Under the pieces are notes generated by a model. The model was not told where the DNA came from. It saw nothing but the letters and a program-made list of their open reading frames with translations, and made no database searches. Positions 59,801-64,000 of a stretch of 64,000 nt of DNA are shown one piece after another; position 1 is the stretch's first letter, and each line of letters begins with the position of its first letter. Source of the stretch: Leptospira selangorensis (GTDB lineage Bacteria; Spirochaetota; Leptospiria; Leptospirales; Leptospiraceae); NCBI RefSeq assembly GCF_004769405.1, contig NZ_RQES01000024.1, positions 62,001 to 126,000 of the forward strand, in the 5' to 3' direction. A program made the translations under genes and the position numbers.

Positions 59801-60224
59801 ATTTTTGTAATAGATCATTGATCATTCCTTGTAATCCCAAAGAACGCCCGTCATCCGGAGAATAAATTTTAGAAACTCCATAGGCTTCTAGCTCTTGTAT
59901 TTCTGAAGGAAGAATGGTTCCTCCACCTCCGCCGAATACCTTGATATGAGAACTTCCTTTTTCTTTCAGAAGATCTATCATGTATTTGAAATATTCTACG
60001 TGACCGCCTTGGTAACTTGTAACTGCAATTCCCTGCACATCTTCTTGGATGGCGCAGTCAACTATTTCCTGAACAGATCTATTATGACCTAAGTGAACTA
60101 CTTCTGCTCCTGAGGATTGGAGTATTCTCCTCATGATATTGATAGAAGCATCATGCCCGTCAAAAAGTGAGGCGGCAGTCACAAATTTTAATTTATTATG
60201 AGGTGTGTAAATTTCAGGTTCCAT
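56856..60224 (-). CDS. icmF: Fused isobutyryl-CoA mutase IcmF (B12 domain, G-protein chaperone, mutase)
   Basis: 1122 residues. B12-binding domain at the N-terminus (DGHDASINI, His24 as cobalt ligand; [21 protein letters not shown]), MeaI-like GTPase from about 197 (P-loop GTGGAGKS at 204-211, [16 protein letters not shown]) and the mutase domain after about 560 ([55 protein letters not shown]). It rearranges isobutyryl-CoA and n-butyryl-CoA, with self-chaperone GTPase. AGGAG precedes the ATG. Upstream is a 12-bp palindrome. Confidence 0.95.
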   Translation of the reverse strand: MEPEIYTPHNKLKFVTAASLFDGHDASINIMRRILQSSGAEVVHLGHNRSVQEIVDCAIQEDVQGIAVTSYQGGHVEYFKYMIDLLKEKGSSHIKVFGGGGGTILPSEIQELEAYGVSKIYSPDDGRSLGLQGMINDLLQKSDFLPPHRFNGNLFSEIRKKNPIAIAESISLVESTENDSKKIDPTKLDFPLSQKIIPILGITGTGGAGKSSLTDELVRRFIHDFEDKTIAIISVDPSKRKTGGALLGDRIRMNSISHPRVYMRSFATREANIALNRNVKKSLDVLKSSEFDLVIVETAGIGQSDSEITEVSDLSLYVMTPEFGAATQLEKIDMIDYADLIAVNKCDKRGALDAIRDVQKQFQRSRKLFDQAPEKMPVFGTIASQFNDPGTNNLYVALIDSLNKKFNLDWKSNFASSSETSQKIHIIPPDRQRYLAEIAEECEKYENFVKKESETAEILYRIKGTIEVLKERGKNVSDLEEEYSKREEGLHPDTKKILKEWDSKLEKYSGEFFTYTVRDKEIKVENFTKSLSNLNIPKVSVPKFRNWGEIVKWSYTENFPGEFPYAAGVFPFKRTGEDPTRMFAGEGGPERTNARFHYVSHGMPAHRLSTAFDSVTLYGEDPGLRPDIYGKIGNSGVSIATLDDAKKLYSGFDLCSPSTSVSMTINGPAPMLLSFFLNTAIDQTCEKYIRAEGKVEEAKSKLAEIYSKKGVPVPHYKGEIPRGNDGLGLLLLGTTGDQILPKEVYEKIKKETLSSVRGTVQADILKEDQAQNTCIFSTEFALKLMGDIQEYFIWNKVRNFYSVSISGYHIAEAGANPITQVAFTLANGFTFVEYYLSRGMKIDDFAPNLSFFFSNGIDPEYAVIGRVARKIWAKSMKYKYSGSERSQMLKYHIQTSGRSLHAQEIAFNDIRTTLQALYAIYDNCNSLHTNAYDEAITTPTEESVRRAMAIQLIINRELGLAKNENPLQGSFIIDDLSDLVEEAILSEFRRISERGGVLGAMERMYQRNKIQEESLEYEHRKHTGEIPVIGVNTFLGKDGSPTILPEEVIRSTEDEKKAQIKELEAFQFRNQEDSSNALKNLQAACLSGENGFEALVEAGKVCSLGQMTHSLYEVGGQYRRSM

Positions 60225-60289
60225 TATATTCTCCTAATGTTCGGGTTAGGGCAAATTTTAACCGAACTTTGTTTGTTTTGTCGTTTGGA

Positions 60290-60301
60290 GAACGATCGTT
60301 C
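60290..60301. promoter_or_regulatory. Perfect 12-bp palindrome GAACGATCGTTC upstream of icmF
   Basis: The palindrome lies 66 bp upstream of the icmF ATG and 59 bp before the opposite PAP2 start, next to a -10-like TAAAAT reading toward icmF. AACGATCGTT half-sites are common for TetR-type operators; the regulator is not in this window. Confidence 0.55.
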
Positions 60302-60359
60302 AATAAATTCCACTTATATATCTATCATGCAGTAGGAATACGAATCTAGCAACTGGATT

Positions 60360-61427
60360 TTGGCTTACAAAACGAATGTTCTAAAAACATCCGGAAGGAT
60401 AGAATTACTCAAAGAATTCATTTTGCGTTTAAAACCGAAACTTTATATGCTCGTTTTTATGACGGATAGTTTCCTTTGGAAAGAGATCTTATTCTCTAAC
60501 TCGCCTTTAGAGGCTCTTCATATTTCTGCGTTAAGACCTGTGTTGGATCCTCTTACAATTGTGTTCCATCATTTGGGATCTTCTCTCTTTTTTATGGCCC
60601 TGGTCTCTCTCATATATCTTTGTATGGATAGAAAGATAGGGTTTAGAATGACACTCGGTCTTTTGATCGCAGGTGTTGTGAATGGGGCATGTAAGGCACT
60701 TCTTACCATGCCAAGACCGATAGGTTTGCCATTCCCATCCGAGCTTGGACTCATGGAAGGTTCCTACGGATTTCCATCAGGACATGTGCAGACTGCAGTG
60801 GTGTTATACGGAACATTATTTTTACATGTAAGAATCCCTTGGGTCAGAATACTCACCGCGTTTTTGATCTTATTTATGCCGATTGCAAGAATGTATGCAG
60901 GACTTCACTTTTTGGGTGATACCTTAGGTGGGTTTATTTTAGGACTACTTGTATTATTCGGATTAGAGTTCTGGTTCTCAAAAGATCCTGGAGTTTTGGA
61001 ACCTGGTTTTACAGGACAGGCGCCGGATCAAAAAAGACTAAAATCACTTGTACTTTTTATTTTAGCTCTCACTGTGCCTAGCATTCTTCTGCATGATCCT
61101 AGCCAACCCGAGTCCACGAATAAATCTTGGGAGCAGGTGATTTCTTCTGCAGGAGCTCTTGCGGGTTTCGGGATCGGGATTTTGTACAATAAAAGGGCAG
61201 GGTTGGATTGGAAATCAGTCGATTCTTGGATCGTATTTTTGATCAGAGTAGTTGTGATCATTCTTGGGATCTTGATCTTTTATTTGGCTCTCGGAAAAAT
61301 TCTCTCCTCTCTATTGGGGGAAAATCCGGTTGCCAGATACTTTAAGTATGGGATCGTGTGTTACTATATTGGCCATCTCGCTCCCATTCTTCTGAAAAGG
61401 ATACGCGGAGGCATCTATCTGACTTAA
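60360..61427 (+). CDS. PAP2-superfamily phosphatase, multi-pass membrane
   Basis: 355 residues if the TTG at 60360 is used; M30 (MLVFMTDSFL) at 60447 is also possible. The PAP2 motifs are C1 KALLTMPRP (KxxxxxxRP, about 118-126), C2 PSGH (about 139-142) and C3 RMYAGLHFLGD (about 182-192). It removes phosphate from lipid phosphates such as undecaprenyl or phosphatidic acid, facing the periplasm. About nine membrane helices; the second half after 215 is an extra unnamed membrane region. It is 4 bp before the flippase gene, so likely co-transcribed. Confidence 0.85.
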   Translation: MAYKTNVLKTSGRIELLKEFILRLKPKLYMLVFMTDSFLWKEILFSNSPLEALHISALRPVLDPLTIVFHHLGSSLFFMALVSLIYLCMDRKIGFRMTLGLLIAGVVNGACKALLTMPRPIGLPFPSELGLMEGSYGFPSGHVQTAVVLYGTLFLHVRIPWVRILTAFLILFMPIARMYAGLHFLGDTLGGFILGLLVLFGLEFWFSKDPGVLEPGFTGQAPDQKRLKSLVLFILALTVPSILLHDPSQPESTNKSWEQVISSAGALAGFGIGILYNKRAGLDWKSVDSWIVFLIRVVVIILGILIFYLALGKILSSLLGENPVARYFKYGIVCYYIGHLAPILLKRIRGGIYLT

Positions 61428-61431
61428 CTTC

Positions 61432-62727
61432 ATGCTTCGCCTTGGATCCTCCTTACAGTTCATTTCCGAAAGTATCGGAAAATTACGGACCTCCGGATTC
61501 ATACGTAGCTTTTTTTCAGTAGGGTTTTCCAAGGTAATCGCCTCCCTACTGAATTTTATCTTCATGGTCTATTCGGTCAGGATCCTGAGTAAAAACGAGA
61601 ACGGTATCTTCCAATATTATTCCGGATTTCTGCCCGTACTTTTAGCAGTGGCAGAATTCGGATTGCCCACCGCTTTAGTACGTTTTCTTTCTCCAATGAC
61701 CGAAGACAAAAGAAAGATCGGGGTTCTTCTTGCATCTTCTCTTTGGGTCAAATGGGCTGCATTATTTCTACTGGTGATTGTTACTGGTACTGCTGTTTAT
61801 TTTTTAAAGGAGAATGCACTTGCCGCATTTCTTCTGGTATTCGGTAGCTTCGTTCTTTCCTTTAATTCATATTTCGAAAGTATATTCGTTTCTTTCGGAC
61901 AATATCATGCGCTTTCGATTTGGTATCCTCTCCCGAATTTGATCCGCATTTTGATTTTGTATTTAGCGGACCAATTTTCGGAACATGCACTTGGGCATCT
62001 GGATATACTTGGGATCTTCTCCGTAGCTCCCGTATTTACGATTGTTCTATTTTTCCTTTTATTCCCCAGAGGAAAATTGCATTGGGCGGGTGATAAAGAA
62101 GAAGTCCGACAACAAACCAGAGAGCTTATCTCGTTCAACCGTTATGCGTTTTTGGCATCTTTATTTGCGATCGTATCGGATAGAATGGAGTTATTCTTTT
62201 TAAACAAATACCATTCTAATGAGGCAGTGGCGGCTTATGGAGTGGCATTACAACCGTTCAGCGGGTTTGTGATCTTATTTTCCGTTTTGAATTCAATGAT
62301 CTATCCTAAACTCTCCAGGCTTACGGAGAATAAGGAATTCACTAGTTACTTGGGAAAATCCATCTTAGTAGCTGTAGTGTTTGCTTTGGCATTAGGGCCT
62401 TGGGTGTTTTTGGGAGATTGGGTCTTCTCCGCGTTATTCTCGGGAAAATATCCTGAATCAGTTCCGGTATTCCAGCTATTATACCCGAATTATCTTTTCC
62501 AATTGGTGTTCTCTCCGCTCGGAATGGCTTTATTTGCATTAGGCCAGCCTCGGTTACTCGCAATACTCGCATTAGTGAGATTGATCTTTGGATTAATTTT
62601 GGATAATCTTTTGATCCCGGAATACGGGACAATGGGAGCGGCAGGAGCTTTTTTTCTGGGACAGATCCCCTCTTGGTTCTTGCTTAGCGGTTATTTTTTA
62701 GCGTATTACAAACCTTCTTCCAAGTAA
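61432..62727 (+). CDS. Wzx-like polysaccharide flippase (MOP superfamily)
   Basis: 431 residues with about 12 membrane helices. GFSKVIASLLNFIFMVYSVRILSKNENGIFQYY is the N-terminal pattern of O-antigen exporters, followed by RYAFLASLFAIVSDRMELFFLNKYHSNEAVAAYG, the characteristic mid-region, and QLLYPNYLFQLVFSPLGMALFALGQ. It would move lipid-linked glycans across the inner membrane. PAP2 phosphatase immediately upstream fits a lipid-carrier recycling role. The start ATG is 5 bp after the previous stop. Confidence 0.85.
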   Translation: MLRLGSSLQFISESIGKLRTSGFIRSFFSVGFSKVIASLLNFIFMVYSVRILSKNENGIFQYYSGFLPVLLAVAEFGLPTALVRFLSPMTEDKRKIGVLLASSLWVKWAALFLLVIVTGTAVYFLKENALAAFLLVFGSFVLSFNSYFESIFVSFGQYHALSIWYPLPNLIRILILYLADQFSEHALGHLDILGIFSVAPVFTIVLFFLLFPRGKLHWAGDKEEVRQQTRELISFNRYAFLASLFAIVSDRMELFFLNKYHSNEAVAAYGVALQPFSGFVILFSVLNSMIYPKLSRLTENKEFTSYLGKSILVAVVFALALGPWVFLGDWVFSALFSGKYPESVPVFQLLYPNYLFQLVFSPLGMALFALGQPRLLAILALVRLIFGLILDNLLIPEYGTMGAAGAFFLGQIPSWFLLSGYFLAYYKPSSK

Positions 62728-62782
62728 GAGAAGAATATATATTAAAATCAGAATATTCTATATTTCTGATAAATTTTCCCGT

Positions 62783-63688
62783 TCAGGTCTGTTTTTGTTT
62801 CGCTTCCGCTTTTTGTAATTTTTTAACAAATGTGACTTGGTTTCCCTTATCATTATAAGAAAGAGAATCAACATTCATACGAACTAAAAAGATACCTCTA
62901 CCTGAAAGTTGGCTTGCATTCGGATCTTGTACTGGATCGGGAACTCTTGCAGGATCGAAACCTTCTCCACCATCTTCCAAAATAACAGTCACTCTTGTAT
63001 CGTCATAGTCCACTTCTACCTGGATCCATTCTTCTTTGGATTCACAGATCTTATCCACATAAGAGAAGTAATCATTCTCTTGGAACATTAACTCTTGCTT
63101 TTGATGATAAGTGATACGAGCACAACCATGTTCTATTGCATTTCCTATCAATTCGTACAATGCTACTTTTAAGGAGAGTTGATCCTCATTATGTAAATTA
63201 GGAAGATGAGATAGGGATTTTAAGATCAAATGAACATATTGATTTAAATTTCCAAGTCTAGGAAGAAGTGCAAACTTCTGTCTGGATTCCCGGACCTGGA
63301 ACATTCTTTTGTCCACAAGGTCCTTGCCCGCATAAAATAAGTTTCTAAATCTTAAGAGGGAATAACGGATCGCCTCCATCCGAAAAGGTTTGAGGAAAAA
63401 ATCCACAGCTCCCAGTCGAAGAGCGTTGATGGAGATTTGGATGTCCTGGTTTCCAGTGATGACTATAAAAGGAGTATCTACTCCTTTTTCCCTCAATTTA
63501 GTGATGAACTCGATACCGTTCATCCTCGGAAGGCGAATATCGGTGATGATCAGATCGAATGTTTCCGACTCTGCTAATGTTAAGCCCTGTTCTGCGGTTC
63601 CGGCAAGAAGGAGTTCGTATTCGCTGCCGAAAATTTCCTGGAACAGATCTCGGATAACTTCTTCGTCATCAACGAAAAGGATTTTCAT
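62783..63688 (-). CDS. Receiver domain fused to RsbW-like ATPase
   Basis: 301 residues. Receiver at 1-120 with D50 (LIITDIRLP) and K100 (FFLKPF). Residues about 125-165 form a linker; residues 170-295 are a HATPase_c domain of the anti-sigma/RsbW type: VALYELIGNAIEHG (N-box Asn), EDGGEGFDPARVPDP (G1) and LSGRGIFLVRMNVDSLSY (G2). No histidine-kinase dimerisation domain. It may control a sigma factor or STAS partner after phosphorylation; the STAS gene at 56461 is a candidate. AGGAA precedes the ATG. Confidence 0.88.
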   Translation of the reverse strand: MKILFVDDEEVIRDLFQEIFGSEYELLLAGTAEQGLTLAESETFDLIITDIRLPRMNGIEFITKLREKGVDTPFIVITGNQDIQISINALRLGAVDFFLKPFRMEAIRYSLLRFRNLFYAGKDLVDKRMFQVRESRQKFALLPRLGNLNQYVHLILKSLSHLPNLHNEDQLSLKVALYELIGNAIEHGCARITYHQKQELMFQENDYFSYVDKICESKEEWIQVEVDYDDTRVTVILEDGGEGFDPARVPDPVQDPNASQLSGRGIFLVRMNVDSLSYNDKGNQVTFVKKLQKAEAKQKQT

Positions 63689-63781
63689 AATAAATTCCTA
63701 ATTCAGAACTTCCGAATGTTCAATGGACCTATTCGGAAAACAAAAGAAAACCCTGGAAAGGTATTCTAGTCAAGAATTTTG

Positions 63782-64000
63782 TCAGCGTATATTGTCTAGA
63801 GAATCAAGAGAATATAAGGATTTTATCCTTTCATCCAAACTTTTTAACTCCGACTTATCAAAAACTGCCAATTTATTTCCTGAAAACCGGAATACCAAAA
63901 ATTCGTCCTTATTTTCGGAAATGGCCGCTTTCAAACCTTCTACGGAGTCCACGACTTTGTCATTCACGGATTCTAAGATCAAATCTTGGAATTCCTGATA
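63782..64000 (-). CDS. C-terminal fragment of a PDZ-domain (HtrA-like) protein
   Basis: 72 codons and stop are open to the right edge, so the start lies outside the window. LILESVNDKVVDSVEGLKAAIS has the shape of the PDZ second half (VNxxxVxSxxxLxxxI), then FLVFRFSGNKLAVFDKSELK and an ending helix. This could be the end of a trypsin-like/HtrA protease. It is upstream of the receiver-RsbW gene on the same strand (93-bp gap). Confidence 0.55.
   Translation of the reverse strand, partial: YQEFQDLILESVNDKVVDSVEGLKAAISENKDEFLVFRFSGNKLAVFDKSELKSLDERIKSLYSLDSLDNIR

Noticed and set aside
63723..63998. 91-codon plus-strand open frame
   Set aside because: It is antisense to the PDZ-type fragment, which shows protein-like pattern; the plus frame does not.

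Overview
This window is most likely from a spirochaete of the genus Leptospira. Many envelope lipoproteins have the relaxed spirochaetal lipobox (Cys preceded by Asn, Asp or Gly). There are DUF1566, DUF3015 and TRL-like small envelope proteins, an Omp85-type barrel without POTRA domains, a plant-like K+-dependent membrane pyrophosphatase, a fused IcmF mutase, and a miaA-hfq block. Moderate GC content by eye suggests a species other than the low-GC pathogens, but this is only an inference. Both ends cut genes: an RNA uracil-methyltransferase on the left and the tail of a PDZ-type protein on the right. I see no tRNA, rRNA, CRISPR array, insertion sequence or phage gene.

Layout. 1-9.9 kb: RNA methyltransferase and partner gene, then small lipoproteins, a serine-hydrolase lipoprotein, a DUF4105 (Lnb-like) protein with a C-terminal barrel, two tandem DUF3015 genes, a TRL lipoprotein and a TPR protein. 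10-23.5 kb: hppA, a GNAT acetyltransferase, a zinc-protease-like lipoprotein, glycyl-tRNA synthetase, a tightly overlapping run of a TonB-C membrane protein, PrsW and PrmA, a PfkB kinase, a lipoprotein/barrel/truA operon, and DUF2225. 23.5-27.6 kb: a secreted conserved protein, a PlsC-like acyltransferase and a split biotin carboxylase/BCCP pair. 27.8-32.5 kb: a tandem duplication of a two-gene cassette (POTRA-less Omp85 barrel plus DUF1566 lipoprotein). 32.5-43 kb: nadB, a C-terminal processing protease, a TPR lipoprotein, pdxJ, a FYDLN zinc-ribbon protein, miaA (apparent AUU start), hfq, an SPFH-like protein, manC, a 31-residue mS38/Cox24-like ribosomal protein, and cheW. 43-51.5 kb: a large periplasmic TPR protein, a hidden 58-residue membrane protein, a candidate structured RNA, a CBS-domain protein, a hybrid sensor protein with a degenerate ATPase, class I aldolase and cysteine synthase. 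51.5-56.8 kb: an accessory envelope operon on the minus strand containing a metallo-mystery pair (MbnP/MbnH). 56.9-64 kb: icmF behind a perfect 12-bp palindrome, a PAP2 phosphatase, a Wzx-like flippase, and a receiver/RsbW-like fusion protein.

The most notable system is the minus-strand operon from 56772 to 51892: a STAS-domain protein, a Cys/His-rich exported protein, an MbnP-like lipoprotein, an MbnH-like di-haem (MauG/CcpA family) lipoprotein, an unknown lipoprotein and an outer-membrane barrel. In methanotrophs MbnH oxidises a Trp of MbnP to kynurenine to make a copper site. A copper-related envelope role here, with extra uncharacterised partners, is inferred. Also notable are the duplicated barrel/lipoprotein cassettes, in which the lipoproteins are nearly identical while the barrels have diverged, and two related inverted-repeat elements, each lying between convergent genes.
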